From: Chalciporus piperatus
Lineage: Eukaryota > Basidiomycota > Agaricomycetes > Boletales > Boletaceae
Direction of reading: 5' to 3'
Assembly: GCA_038093975.1 (NCBI GenBank)
Contig: JBBPTG010000084.1
Location: 1 to 64,000 of the forward strand
Length of the DNA: 64,000 nt
The notes below the pieces were generated by a model. That model did no database searches and was not told where the DNA came from. It saw only the letters and a list, made by a program, of their open reading frames with translations. This document shows, in pieces, positions 33,462 to 46,407 of the stretch (its first letter is position 1; every line of letters begins with the position of its first letter). Both the position numbers and the translations under genes were made by a program.

Positions 33462-35730
33462 ATGCCATCATCAACGTCAAAATCAAGTAGCAAAAAGCGC
33501 TCTAAGACTCCTGATGACCGTGGGCAACGCGGAAAGAAAGGAAAAGGTCGTGTCTCAAACGTGTCAGATGTGTCAAATTCTAAAAGGTAAGTGAATCTGT
33601 AAACGAGTTAGAATTAACTAATACTTTTGAAAGAAAACCTGCCGATGATGATACAGATGCTAGCTCCAAAAGCAAATCTGACTCAGAGCATGGATCTGAC
33701 TCAGATAACGACTTAGGGGTTGACGTTGCAGACTGTAAAATTGCTGGACGCGCAATCGCGCGATGTTATGACATGTTCTGTGATGTCAACAAGGTAATCA
33801 CCGTCGTTCTGCTCTCCAAACAGGCGGAAGCAGCCGAAAATGGAGAGCTCAGTGAATCCGAGGATGAGGCAATGCAGCAGCATCGCGATCAAGTTCTACG
33901 TGAAGTGTAAGTATAGCTTTCAGATCTATCGATGATGTGGCTGTCACATCACTTTCAATTCTCAGCACCGCCAAGACTTTGGCGCGATACAGGCGCGTGT
34001 ATGCGGCACTTATCCGTCTTGTGCCTGGCATCAAGCAATTGATTGACAACCCCTCGCGGTCAAAAAAACTCAAAAAGGCCGTCCAGAAGGTCAGTATATG
34101 CGCATATATGTGATGCCGATAGTTGTTGATCATGCTTTTTTAGATAAACCACGCTATAAACGAGGCTAGGAGTAACGATACCACGGGGCTCCGAGACAAA
34201 ATAGTCGGATATGCGACTCCAAATCCATCCGTCGCCGCACTGTCACCACCTCTTCCTGCAGGGAGCTCCCGTTCTCAAATGGGACTCAACCATCCAGTCC
34301 TCGCAAGTTATCTCTGTCCTGTCGGGTCTGTGGACAAGTTCTACGAGGATCCCGAGTTGTAAGTAATTGTGTTTTTCACGTAGCAAGCAAGGGAATACTA
34401 ATTTATGTTCGGATATCGGATATTAGGACTCGCAAGAAGCTCGAGAGTGGCAAGATAAAGATGTATTCAACCGCGTTACCAGCATTCTTATGGAAGGACA
34501 ATGGTCGCCATTATAAGGAGCAGAATATGCTCGAAGGTTTCTTCCAAGGATTCTATATGGAACGAGTGCGTGCGAAGACTCTGGGTATTGTTATCACTAA
34601 TCTCGTTTTACGATAGGTCATGAGGCATATTTTTACCGGTCCGTCAACAGGTTACGGTGGTGACGCGCGCGGGTCCAAGCCTAGCAATTCAGCCCTACAT
34701 CACATGGATCGGGTCGGGGGGGCTCAGCTCGCATATGCTGCTGTTCATGTATGTGGATTCATGGGCATTGCAATCAAACTAACGATTCGGATTATCTAGG
34801 CTCGATTTGGAATTAGTGCGAAGTCTCGATGGTCAGAGGAAGACGGCGCTTTCAGTTACCGCAAGTATTATTATGCCCTGAGTGAAATGATCGACGAGTG
34901 CCAGGACGTCACATGGAAAGAAAAACTTCTGAAGCATTACAACGTGTAAGTTCTGATTATATTACTCTAGCCCTAGCTACTGTACTACTAATTCTCTACA
35001 AAGTATACTCTTCAAGGACGAAAAAGGACGTCAGAATGACTTCAACGAGGACGACGATGACGATGACGACGACGACGCTGACAGAGAAGCATCCCGTGGA
35101 TTTCTTTCTAGAATGCGAGCTCAAATAGCTGCTCGTGTTGCGTTGTCTCGTGGTAACACCGAGGGACCCGAACCTGAACCCATCATGAAACCCTTGACAC
35201 CTCCCCCGATATCTGATCAAGCTGATCCCTCAGATGCAATTGTAGGCAATCCAGGAACAGCTGTCAATCTAGCCGATACATCTGGCCCACGTTCCGCTCA
35301 AATGAGCTCTGCTGCTCAGACTTCAAGTTCTCGTACTTCTCTTCCACCTCAGCCTCGTGCTCCACCTCCACCTCCTAATCAAATTAGTCCTCCACCTCAG
35401 CTCCGTGATCCTCCTCCACCTCAGCCCCATGCTCCGCCTCCTCTTTTTCGGACAAGTCCTGCCGCTCAGCCTCGCGCTCCTCCTACTCGAACGAGTCCTG
35501 CCGCTCAGCCTCGCGCTGCTCCTACTCGAACGAGTCCTGCTCCTCGGCCTCGTGAAGAGTCTCCTGTCAGCGAGCTTTCAGAGCTCGAAGAGAAGGAAGA
35601 GAAGGCTAAGAGGGCTGTGATTAAAAGTGGAAAGAGGAAAGCCGTGGCTGTTGTAAACTCGGACGAAGAACACGAGGCTAAGTTGACGTCGCGTTCTCGT
35701 CCTAAGAGAGCGAGAAAGGCAAAGAAATAA
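33462..35730 (+). CDS. DUF6698 family protein next to the Plavaka transposase
   Basis: Starts at 33462 with a basic, Ser-rich leader (MPSSTSKSSSKKRSKTPDD). About seven exons with 50-70 base introns encode DVADCKIAGRAIARCYDMFC, VPGIKQLIDNPSRSKK, VLASYLCPVGSV, FTGPSTGYGGDARGSKPSNS, HMDRVGGAQLAYAAVHARFG and FSYRKYYYALSEMIDE, the features of the agaricomycete DUF6698 family. A Pro-rich repeat region (PAAQPRAPPTRTSPAAQPRA) and a basic end (RSRPKRARKAKK) follow. The basic ends suggest nuclear location. The function of DUF6698 is unknown; its place beside the transposase suggests a transposon-borne accessory protein. Confidence 0.75.
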
Positions 35731-36751
35731 GGTATGTGCATGTTCGACTTTGAATCCTTGAGTCACATTTTTCGCTTCTAGCGCTTCCGTATGCTCCAAG
35801 GTTTTCGCGGTCTCGTTTTCAAGCTTTTTGGCGTCGCTCTCGGTCTACAATGGATCTCGCGCCTTCTCGAACCCAAGTCTCGTCACTCTCGTTTGCACTG
35901 CTCCGTCGTCTCGGACTCGGAATCCATCGTTGCTCTGATTTGCAACACTCTTTCTCTCGTCTTCTTGGGCTCCAGTTTTCAAGTTTCATCACTCTTGTTC
36001 TCGCAGTTCACCCGTCGTTTCGCCAATCCCAGTGCTCTTGTTCTCGCACTTCACCCGCCGTTCCGCAAATCCCGTTCTCGTACGTTGTTCGTTCGCTCTG
36101 TATCGGACTCGACTCTCGTCGCTCTCACATGGAATGCTGTTTCGTCAAGACTGTTCCTTCATACTCTATTCCTCCAGCTCTTGCTCTCCGAGTCGCCTGT
36201 AATGCTCGTTCACCGGCACCCGCCATCCCGCATTCAATTCGGTTATTTTCGTTTGTTACCCTGCACGTTGATACCAGCACTCAGTACACGCCTATTCCCT
36301 GGCAGTGCTTTCGGTCACATGTACGATCACTTTCGCAGATATTCGTATAGCAGATGATATTTTGTATTGTCGTCCTGATAATGCATATTTTATCGTGTCT
36401 GCTCAATAGTCAGTGTATGCGATCGTCAGAAGAATCAGAATGATAGTGGTCAAGTCATAACTACGGGGTTTAGTGACTTTCTGATCAGAAAGGGCGCTTT
36501 TGGAAATTCAAAGACAGGACGAAGGCGATTGTGACATACTCTCTCAGATCAAACAACTCAAATATGCCATGACATGATCATACACGCATAGATACTAATT
36601 GTGCAATTTTTGTGATGTTCAGATCTCGGGAATTCTCGTCCGAGTACTACTGAGTACAAACATTTAACGAGCTTACTGAGGGAGGGATAGGTAAATCGGC
36701 CTACAAGAGCCAACCAATCATGCCAAAAGACTCGTCATAAACATTATGTGA
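35731..36751. other. intergenic, pyrimidine-rich then AT-rich
   Basis: Bases 35790-36350 are rich in ctcgt and ttctc words and give long but unconvincing open frames in two plus-strand frames. From 36350 the sequence is AT-rich. The right end of a transposon would be expected here, but I could not find an inverted repeat matching the left side near 28,900. Confidence 0.5.
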
Positions 36752-38217
36752 CTATGCTGCTCGACCGATGTATCGTTCCTTCTGAATCTTAGCGAAGTAC
36801 CAAGCCTTAACAGGCTCATCCATATCACTCTCGTCGGAGTCCGACCCACTCTCTGGCTCCGACCCGCTCATGGGCGGAAACAGCCAATGCAGAGAATGAG
36901 TCAGGGACAGCTCAACTCTACGTACGACAGCTTCATCAACAATACTCCGCCCACCGCGCTCACAAGCATGTGCGTAAGAGCAACCGGGGGGGGCCCAAGT
37001 GGCATCTGACTTGCCATGGGAGCCGCTCGTTCGACACCTCGTGCCGAATATCTTATTGTGCTCTGCGATCCACAAGGTGCAGCAAAGGCAGCTGCGTTTG
37101 CTACATCCAATAGGTTGCTGGTCTTGATGAGCCAATGCATCCGACGAGTTGCTGAGATGAAGCACGATCCGAATTTCGGGGTGAAGCCGCGTCTGGAGGA
37201 CACGGTTGTTCCTCCAATCGTCGTCCAAGTTTTGGGAGCCTCGCGTCCAAACCTGGCTAGGTCTTCCGCCGAGAGGCGATTGCCGAGTGCCTGTTCTATA
37301 GGTGCCAGGTAGTGCTCGCCGAGTCCAACCATCCCCTCGCCAGTGCCAGTGATCGCACCGACCCACTGATGGTCGGTGCCACGCGGGAAATAACGTTTTG
37401 CATGCTGGATCAGGCGGTTAATGCCGTGGTAATGCTGGGAAACCTTGGCGAGACGGCGGTTCAACCTGTACGCCTCCAGCCTCCAGGTGGGGTGCATAGG
37501 ATCGGTGTCATCGCAGAGAGAACGTAGAAGATGTGTTTTCTGGAGAATGGGAATGAGGACCGCAAGCGTCATGTAGCTCTTTTTCGAGACATCAAAGTCC
37601 TGGGCGTCGAAAGTTTGAGCGGCTTGGGTAATCTTAGCCAAAAGGTCGCGCATCATTTCCGGAAACGGGGGTTCACCGTCACGATACCGTTTTTGACGAT
37701 ATTTTTCAGAGCCGGGAAACTCTTCGGCGGAGAGTGCGGGAGTGTAGTCCTTTAGAACTCCATCGAGGCTCCGCGAAAATGCGGTCAAAGCTTCAACCAT
37801 TTTCTTCATCCGCCTCTCAATGTTCTCTCCGCAACGAGAAAACAGGAATGGGAAAACATCAAGTCCACTTGTAGTCGCGGAATCGATGAGCACGGTGATT
37901 AAGCGACGAACAGCCTGATCGTCTTCGTCGGTGTGATGGTCGTTCTTTGCTAAGACAAGGGTGAGACCCTGACGTCTGTCAAACGCAGCGGCAAAGACAT
38001 CTCCAGACTTTCCGGTCGTCAGTGCGACGGCGATGGTGTCGAGCAGGCGGATAGCAGTGTTGGTGTCACGGACCCGACTAGGTTGGTTGCTGTGATCGCC
38101 AGCACCTCGGTAAGGCACCTGGCGGTCTGAATGGCGGAATTGATCGAGCAGTTGAAGGTGCTCGGAAAGACGAGCTTGGTCATCCAAGATGTTGTAGTGA
38201 TTGTCAGGGGCTGCCAT
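36752..38217 (-). CDS. protein with C-terminal OTT_1508-like deaminase domain, possible frameshift
   Basis: The frame opens at 38217 (MAAPDNHYNILDDQARLSEH) and runs about 340 residues of a mostly helical region. The C-terminal part has the deaminase pattern: HPEIRIVLHLS (H-x-E zinc site), PIGCSKRSCLCCTLWI (CxxC zinc ligands) and GSHGKSDATWAPPGCSY, then an acidic tail to 36752. It lies one frame away from the N-terminal part, the switch being near 37200. I found no intron of normal size with correct phase, so either the gene carries a one-base change or a splice was missed. Members of this family are common in Agaricomycetes and their substrates are unknown. An upstream ATG at 38292 is also in frame. 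Confidence 0.65.
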
Positions 38218-38494
38218 GCTCTGCCATGTCGTTGATAAAAAAAGGGGGCGCGCTGTCAGTGCCGCCACAGTTCGGAAACAAGCTACCAACAAGCCTCGGT
38301 GGATCCTTCGGGGTAAGTTACCTGTCAGAGTTTCAAGACGCTCAACTTTCCTCGTGTGATCACAACGAGGTTTGCAAAGAGGAGTGGCCTGGGAATTTGT
38401 AACGTATTCGAAATTTATTCAATTCAATAATAATCAAAATATAATTTCCACTGCTAATTAGTCGCAGCAGCCGTGCTAGATTGTACCAATCCTA

Positions 38495-39581
<1,087 letters not shown>

Positions 39582-40455
39582 TGGCATGCGGTGGTTCTTT
39601 TCCCTGCGTCTTTATACGACTTGGTTTCCATGTACGAATGCCGTACAGTATTAGTACGCTGTATTCTCTCGCAAAATAATGCAGTCGAAGACACTCCAGC
39701 ATCGCTCATCAGCTCGGAATCGAATCCTGGTTGAAACTCTTGACAACATCTAAACCTTGAAAACCTCTGAACTCGTCGGTGTCTGGGCGAGCGTGAGAGG
39801 GAGCAAGAAAGCAGAGAATAGAAAGCTATCCAAAACAAGATGGGTGAAAGCAATCGCATCGGCGTGACGTATATAAGGAGTAAGGAACAAAGGGCCGTCG
39901 TTCGATGTTATATACCTACCAAAGGTCGATGGCCGCATCTGCCAGACCACACCAGGCTGGCTGTATGCGCATGCAGCGACAGGTTCGAGGGCGTGCCAAC
40001 GTCATATACCATGATAGGGATTGCCACGAGAGTCGGCTCCATCTTGGTATCTGAACGTTGAACGTTGGAGGCCTGCCAAAGATGTCCCCAAGACCGTTAC
40101 GGCCAATTGATCGATGGAAGGTCAATATCATTCATGGATGGCACCCACCCCTACAGCAGAAAGTAATATAAAGAGCACACCTAGCTGGATTTGTGGAATT
40201 TATGTCCTCCAAGCTGCCACGATCTCGATTAACCGCCGTTGAGTTCTCCCCGGAGGCAAGTGTTCTTCCTGTGGGACGCCAACTAGGGGCGGCTCGAAGT
40301 TGGAAAGACCGACCGAGTGACCATGCCTCTCATACTCTTGGAAGAGGATTTTTGATAGCTGTATATGTATTATTTTGACGTCGAGATCCAGTTTCGAAAA
40401 GAGTGGTCGGACGGCTCGGTTGACTCCGCGCGTCCTCACTCTCCTTTCGGGCAAA
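39582..40455. other. intergenic between FUR1 and SCO1
   Basis: No gene is supported. The minus-strand frame at 39296-39859 lies largely over FUR1 exons and has no family resemblance. Confidence 0.6.
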
Positions 40456-41447
40456 ATGTCAAGACTCATTTCCTCCATCTCGAGAACACGACCATGGTCA
40501 GCTCGGACGACTTCATTGTCGTCCTCGAAGGCACCGAAGAGGATTCCCTCACAAATAAGTAGGAGGTCTTATGCCGACATTCGTCCCCCATCCGGAGCTC
40601 GGGACAGGGCCGTCGTTGGGGTGCGTACATCGTGCCAACGCGTCGGCATCTGAGACGACAATTCACCTTGACCTTGGCAGGTATTCACGCCAGCGGCCGC
40701 TGCACTCTTCGTAGCCACGGGCGTTGGCCTGTTCTATTATTTCCAGTACGAGAAGCGGAAGCTCCAGGAGAAAAAAGGTTCCCGTCTCTTCACCAGCCCA
40801 CCTACCATCTCAGTGCTGATGAACCTGGAATTGAACCTATAGAGAAGGAGCTCGAGTCTCGTTCAGTGGGACGACCCCACGTCGGTGGTCCATTCACCCT
40901 CACATCCCATGAAGGAAAACCGTTCACGGACAAAGACTTGCTAGGCAAATGGAGTTTCGTCTACTTTGGATTCACAAACTGCCCCGACATCTGCCCTGCG
41001 GAATTAGACAAGATTGGGGCGTTCATGAAGCCCTTGGGTTCGTTGTCTGACTTTTGCGGACTCCTTTGTGCTCATATGTCCCCCCGAACAGAATCCGAGC
41101 ATGGGCAAGTTTTCCAACCAGTTTTCATTTCTGTCGACCCAGCTAGGGATAGTACGACGCAGATGAAAAAGTATCTCGCTGATTTCCATCCCCGAATCGT
41201 TGGTCTCATAGGCAACTACGCGTCGACCAAGTCTGTGTGCAAAGCCTATCGGGTATACTTCTCCACTCCACCCGATGCGGATCCAAATGGTGACTACCTC
41301 GTGGACCACTCAATATACATCTACCTCATGGATCCGGACGGCAAGTTCGTGGAGGCATTTGGACAAAGTAGCACGGCCCAGGACGTGGTGGAGAAGGTCA
41401 AAAAGGAAATGGGAGAATGGGAGAAGGAGAGGGGACGGAAAGTCTGA
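40456..41447 (+). CDS. SCO1: SCO1-type copper chaperone for cytochrome c oxidase
   Basis: Exons 40456-40620, 40681-40777, 40843-41037 and 41092-41447 give 270 residues. An Arg/Ser-rich mitochondrial presequence (MSRLISSISRTRPWSARTT) is followed by one inner-membrane helix (AAAALFVATGVGLFYYFQYE) and a thioredoxin-like domain in the intermembrane space. Copper ligands are the CxxxC in GFTNCPDICPAELDKI and the His in YLVDHSIYIYLMDPDG. FQPVFISVDPARD is the usual core strand. The protein delivers copper to the CuA site of COX2. It is convergent with NDUFB7, 179 bases apart. Confidence 0.96.
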
Positions 41448-41626
41448 GCCAACTCGTGGGCTGTACCACGTCGCACTAGAAATATGATATTCCGCATGCA
41501 TGTAATCCACGATCTGCATTTTTATGATTTCGCCGCTCACGAATACATCGTCTCCACGGAATTGTGTGGTATAGCATTGAAGGAAGCATGTCTATACAAG
41601 CTGTGTGTGAGTATGACACGACGAAT

Positions 41627-42036
41627 CTACTCCGTGAGTTCCTCTGCCTGTTGGCGTTTTAGCTTGGACATCTTCTTCATCCGACGCATCATGCTTGGGG
41701 AGAGTGAGTCAACGAATGAGATTGCATTGAGGGCATCGTTCACTTACTCGTCATACTGGCACCTGTCGGACACGCTCAATGATACGCAACAAATAATGCA
41801 AAGACGATACTCACTTTTCATACCCGTGTCTCTCGTTCTCGCATTCCCAAGGAAGATAAAAGTTCTTTCTCCGGCAAGTGTTCAATGGTATGAGCAATCT
41901 ATCGAGCTGGTGAATCCGTGTGTTCCTTGGCGAAAGAGAGCTACACTGAGACATACGCTGAGCATTGGTCTCTCCATGCGAGAGGGACCCTTGCGGCCTT
42001 GAGTTCCTCCTGGGATGCGGTGTGTGAGGATACCAT
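41627..42036 (-). CDS. NDUFB7: NADH dehydrogenase (complex I) B18 subunit
   Basis: Four exons (42036-41957, 41898-41815, 41762-41748, 41693-41627) give 81 residues; exon 3 is only 15 bases. The sequence matches the B18/NDUFB7 family: SQEELKAARVPLAWRDQCSA, LLIPLNTCRRKNFYLPWECE, NERHGYEKCQYDDMMRRMKK and SKLKRQQAEELTE. The twin CX9C arrangement (C in WRDQCSA and NTCRR, then WECEN and YEKCQ) marks it as an intermembrane-space protein folded by Mia40. It is an accessory subunit of complex I. All introns are GT-AG. Confidence 0.94.
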
Positions 42037-42324
42037 TTGGACTGGATGATTCAATGTAGACTTGGGGGAAGAGGAACAGACGGAAGGTGTGGCTGTGCAT
42101 CACTCAGCGTTCACCCGAGACGAAAGTGGAACCAATTCACTCTTGTTCAGTAACCAAGTACAACATTTTCATCCACTGAAACTATCTCAAGAAACCAACA
42201 TATTTCCACTGAAAATCCCCCAAGGACACGAAAATCGAGGACAAGACAATTCCTTGAAGGACACTCGTGTCTGTACTCTAATACATCCACCCATCACGTG
42301 ACTGACTTCCTCGTGCTAGGGGGT
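42037..42324. promoter_or_regulatory. divergent promoter of NDUFB7 and DPP3
   Basis: The start codons of NDUFB7 and the upstream start of DPP3 are 288 bases apart and point away from each other, so this stretch must serve both. No single motif stands out. Confidence 0.5.
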
Positions 42325-45300
42325 ATGCTGCAAAGGGTGATTGGACGCGTTCTCAGCTCGAGATCTTATCAGACGCGCATACGACCACTCGGGACATCAA
42401 CTCGACCATTCCCCCACCTACACAGATCCATGGCTTCACTCGCAGCTGAGAGGTTTCTCGCAGACAAAGCACCTCCAATCTGCAAAGTAGAAGTCGCAAA
42501 GTCGTTCTCTCAGCTAACGTGAGGATCATCATCCGATTGACGCCCATCTTCTTCTGACAGACAATCAGTGACAAGGAAAAGTTGTATGCCCACTACATCG
42601 GCCAAGCATCCTGGGCTGGTGCTCGCATCATACAGGGCCAGTGGACGCCTCAGGCCACAAGCCTCTATGATCTCTTGATTTTCACCTTTAGCACAGACGG
42701 GAAATTGGCCAACCTCGACGACCTGAGGGAGAAGTCCGGCGTCCCTCAACAAGCATTCGAGGACCTTCTCCAATACACCTCACAGGTACGTTCGAGCTCA
42801 TCCACTCCCTTGCGCGACATCCCTATACCACTACGTCACAGGTCTTGCACAACTTGGTCAACTACAAGAGCTTCGGTTTCACGAAAATCGTTCCTCGCGT
42901 CCCTCAGGAAGACTTTGCTAAAGTCGTCGCCGCGTCCTCGAACGAATCCAAAGCAGTCCCTCTCTTCCATCAAGTCAGTCCTTCAGCCGTTTCATCTGCT
43001 CTGAGCTGTGCGCGAACTTGACTCAGCTCAAAGAGCACATATATTCAGTAACACCAGAGAGTTCTCTGGTTATCGGAAAGCGATCAGAGGGTCACATCTC
43101 AAACTACTACCTCGGTGAGGTCATCACAGACGAGGAAGTCAACGCAGTGCAACAAGCTGCCGAGAAACTTAACATCGACACCTTGAACACTCGGTATTAA
43201 CCCGTTCGTTTCCTACAGTATTTTTCGATTCATCTCTCGTACAGTGTTCGCAAAAATGGTTCATGTCATTTTACACTCCTCGTCGCTTCGGCACAGAAAC
43301 AGGATCCGAAATTGCATGAGATCACCGTCCTGGCTGGAAATGCAAAGCTGTCGGTCGAATATGGTGATTTTTCGGATTCCCTCACCAAGGTCGTTGCTGC
43401 GCTGCGAGAGGTATCTGCTGATTCTTTCGCTGCGTCTACTACGGGGTTGACTTGGTTCTTTCGTACACAGGCCAAAAAATACACGGCCAACGACAACCAA
43501 GCCACCATGATGGATGGATACATTAATTCGTGCGTCGTTGGCCTGCCGTGTGCCCCGGTCAATGTACTCCTCATATTTTCAGTTTCGAGACTGGTTCAAT
43601 CGAGGAACACAAGAAAGGATCAACTGCTTGGGTCAAGGATGTCGGACCAGTCGTGGAGAGCTATATTGGGTTCATCGAGACTTACGTCGATCCTTACGGT
43701 GGTCGTGCAGAGTGGGAAGGTTAGTCTTTTCTGTTCAGTCCGTCGGGAGTCGTCCACTCAGCCTTTGTTAGGATTTACTGCCATCGTCAACAAGGCTCTC
43801 AGTGCCAAATATGACAAGCTCGTCAATGACGCACCCGAGCTCATCAAAGTACTTCCATGGGGATCTGTATTTGAGGTCGACCAGTTCAAAAAGCCTGATT
43901 TCACCGCGCTTGAGATTCTTCATTTCGCTACGGGAGGTAAGTTGCAAAGACAGAGCGCATATACGGTGTTTAAATACTCTTTGATCATCAGGTATACCCG
44001 CTGGAATCAACGTGAGCGATTTATCTTTAAATAGGCTATAACTTCAACAACAACATGCAAGATACCAAACTACTACTCCATCCGAGAATCGACTGGATTC
44101 AAGAATGTCTCGCTTGCTGTAAGCCACCGTATCTTTCCGGTCCCTGGGACGTTTCGTTGATACCCTTATTCGGTAGAATATCCTTGCTGCGAAGGCCCCC
44201 AGTGAGTCGCAAGCTACGCTGGCCTTCGCCGAGTTGTCACGACTGATACCGTTCACCATCCTGGTAAACAGACGAAGAGATCACATTCATCCACGAGAGC
44301 GACCTAGAACTCTACAACAAATGGGATTCCCGTGCGTTCGAGCTCCAAGTGGCGAACCACGAGTTGCTCGGTCACGGATCCGGGAAGCTGTTCACCGAGA
44401 ACGCAGACGGGAAGCTCAACTTTGACCCAGAGGTACTGTTTTCGTGGTCATCCCAGCATTTTTGTGACATTGACGATTTCGCGCCTTGGCATAGACTATC
44501 AACCCCATCACGGGTGAGAAAGTGTAAGCATATATGACCCTTTCATCCGATTCCGTTCCTTGATCGTCTGTGTAGCGCAACGTGGTACAAGCCTGGTCAG
44601 ACCCCCGACGCTGTCCTCGGAGAAATTTCTTCATCGATGGAAGAATGCCGTGCAGAAGCCGTGGCATTGTTCCGTGAGTTCTAATCTCGGTCACCATGTA
44701 ATTCCTGATTAACCAACCGTTCGACCTAGTCGCCGAAAACGAGAAGATTCTAAGCATCATGGGCGTAAGTCGTTTATGTCGACCAGCTTCTCGATTTTAA
44801 AAAAAAACTCAATCTATCTTCGTGCAGTACGACGATCCGAAAGATCGTGAAGAGATCGTCTACGTGTCGTTCCTCCTGATGGCCCGCGCAGGTATTCGTG
44901 CACTTGAATACTACGATCCATCGACGGGCAAGCACGGACAGGCTCACATGCAAGCTCGGTGAGTGAGCCTTGTTGAGGTGGGAGAAGTCCTATCTAAGCC
45001 TTCATCGCGCAGCTTGGGCATCACCAAATTCATGGAAAAAGGAGGCCTGATGAAGCTTCAGACCGTGGTCGATGCGAACGGCAACCTCGAGAACCTCTAC
45101 GCGCAAGTGAGTCTCCACCGCCCTCTTCCTCCTTTCCCCCCCTCTCTTATCGATCTCACCTTTTTAAACAGGTCGATCGCCAACAAGTCCTCGAGAATGG
45201 CAGCAAAGTCATGGGCGAGCTGCTCTGCCAACTCCAGATCCGCAAGAGTATCGCCGACGGGTCTGGCGCGAGGGCGTTTTACAGGGACCTGACGACACCA

Positions 45301-45540
45301 CCAAAAGAATGGGTGACGGACGTGAGGGACCTCGTGTTGAAGAAGAAACAGGTGGGTTTCAACGATATCCGTTTCGCATTCAAGTTTTTGACCTGTTCGA
45401 ACTTGCGTGGGAACGTAACGAAGCCTCGCAAGATGATGCTTCAGGCGAACACGGTGATCGTGGATGGCAAGGTCGAGTTGAGGGAATATGATTTGACGCC
45501 TGAGGGTATGATCCAGAGCTTGATCGAGAGGAAGCTTTAG
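42325..45540 (+). CDS. DPP3: dipeptidyl peptidase III (M49 zinc metallopeptidase)
   Basis: About 17 exons with 45-75 base introns encode a protein of the usual size (about 700 residues). Catalytic zinc motif HELLGH sits in [20 protein letters not shown], with the third ligand in [12 protein letters not shown]. Other blocks: [76 protein letters not shown]. The enzyme releases dipeptides from peptide N-termini. The cytosolic start is the ATG at 42430 ([20 protein letters not shown]). An in-frame ATG at 42325 adds 35 residues rich in Arg, Ser and Thr with no acidic residue, a plausible mitochondrial presequence. Confidence 0.95.
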
Positions 45541-46020
45541 AATTGGTGTGTACGTTCAGCCAAGGACATTTTGATCATGGACAGTTGGTTGGATAATCGA
45601 CAGCTTTTGACGACTAGTACTGATACGACGATCGTGGCTGCACCGATGTTAAACCTGCAGTTTCAGACGACGTCGTATTTCTTGCCCAGAAGTCTGCTAT
45701 GACATCGTCCCCGCCGAATCTATATCGATGACTACCTGACCAACCCTCCGCCGAGCGTGTCAAGTGCAAAAGATTATCGATTATCCCCAATAAAATTTCG
45801 GTATGTCTAGTGTGCTACTCGTTAGAATCATATGTTCTGCGCTCGCGTGATTCAACCACACAGGAAGATTTTGGGGTTGCGAGTCAATGAGGATTCAGAT
45901 CAAACTGCTTTTCTCGACTCTTTGCCTGCGAGAAATTTCCGACCAAGATGTTGTGTTTGGGACAGTCCGGGGACGAAGGATTACGTAATGATGAATGTAG
46001 TATGCGATGGCGAGATGAAT
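45541..46020. other. intergenic, no gene seen
   Basis: Follows the DPP3 stop. No frame with family resemblance was found on either strand, and the sequence is not obviously repetitive. Confidence 0.5.
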
Positions 46021-46401
46021 CTAACTTGTCGCTGTCGTTTCACGACTCGTAGTATCTTGCCCGAAGTACATTGTCCCCGCACCCTCACGTGCACGAGGAA
46101 TCAGTACGTCCACCCTCTCGGGGAGACACTCTGCAATCTCTTTCGAGAACGCTTCGCTGGATAAGCCGTAATAGCTTTTGGACCGGTCGTTGGCTTTGCC
46201 GTCGCCGTTGATCAGTTCGCCCGCGAACCCATTCTCCGAGATGCCAACAAATGCAGCAGCAGGCACACCCTCCGTGGGGGACGTTTGGACGAAGTACGTC
46301 CTTCTCGCCCCACTCGATGAAATGGACATCGAGATCAAACCTGGTATGCCGTGCCCACCACCTCCTATCCGATCCACGCGTTGACGGTTGGACGTACTCA
46401 T
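46021..46401 (-). CDS. small protein of 126 residues, unknown
   Basis: A single open frame from the ATG at 46401 (MSTSNRQRVDRIGGGGHGIP) with an even composition, including TYFVQTSPTEGVPAAAFVGI and PERVDVLIPRAREGAGTMYF. No domain is recognised. It starts seven bases from the left inverted repeat at 46408. It could be a lineage-specific gene. Confidence 0.4.
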   Translation of the reverse strand: MSTSNRQRVDRIGGGGHGIPGLISMSISSSGARRTYFVQTSPTEGVPAAAFVGISENGFAGELINGDGKANDRSKSYYGLSSEAFSKEIAECLPERVDVLIPRAREGAGTMYFGQDTTSRETTATS

Positions 46402-46407
46402 CTAAGT

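Noticed and set aside
35791..36357. 188- and 166-residue plus-strand frames after the DUF6698 gene
   Set aside because: They overlap in two phases of a ctcgt-rich stretch, and the biased composition explains their length.
28890..36500. Terminal inverted repeats for the Plavaka/DUF6698 unit
   Set aside because: Comparing 28890-28990 with the reverse complement of 36350-36500 gave only short scattered matches, so the ends were not called.
41484..42002. 172-residue plus-strand open frame
   Set aside because: It lies opposite the NDUFB7 exons, whose spliced product matches a known family over its whole length. The plus frame shows no resemblance to anything.
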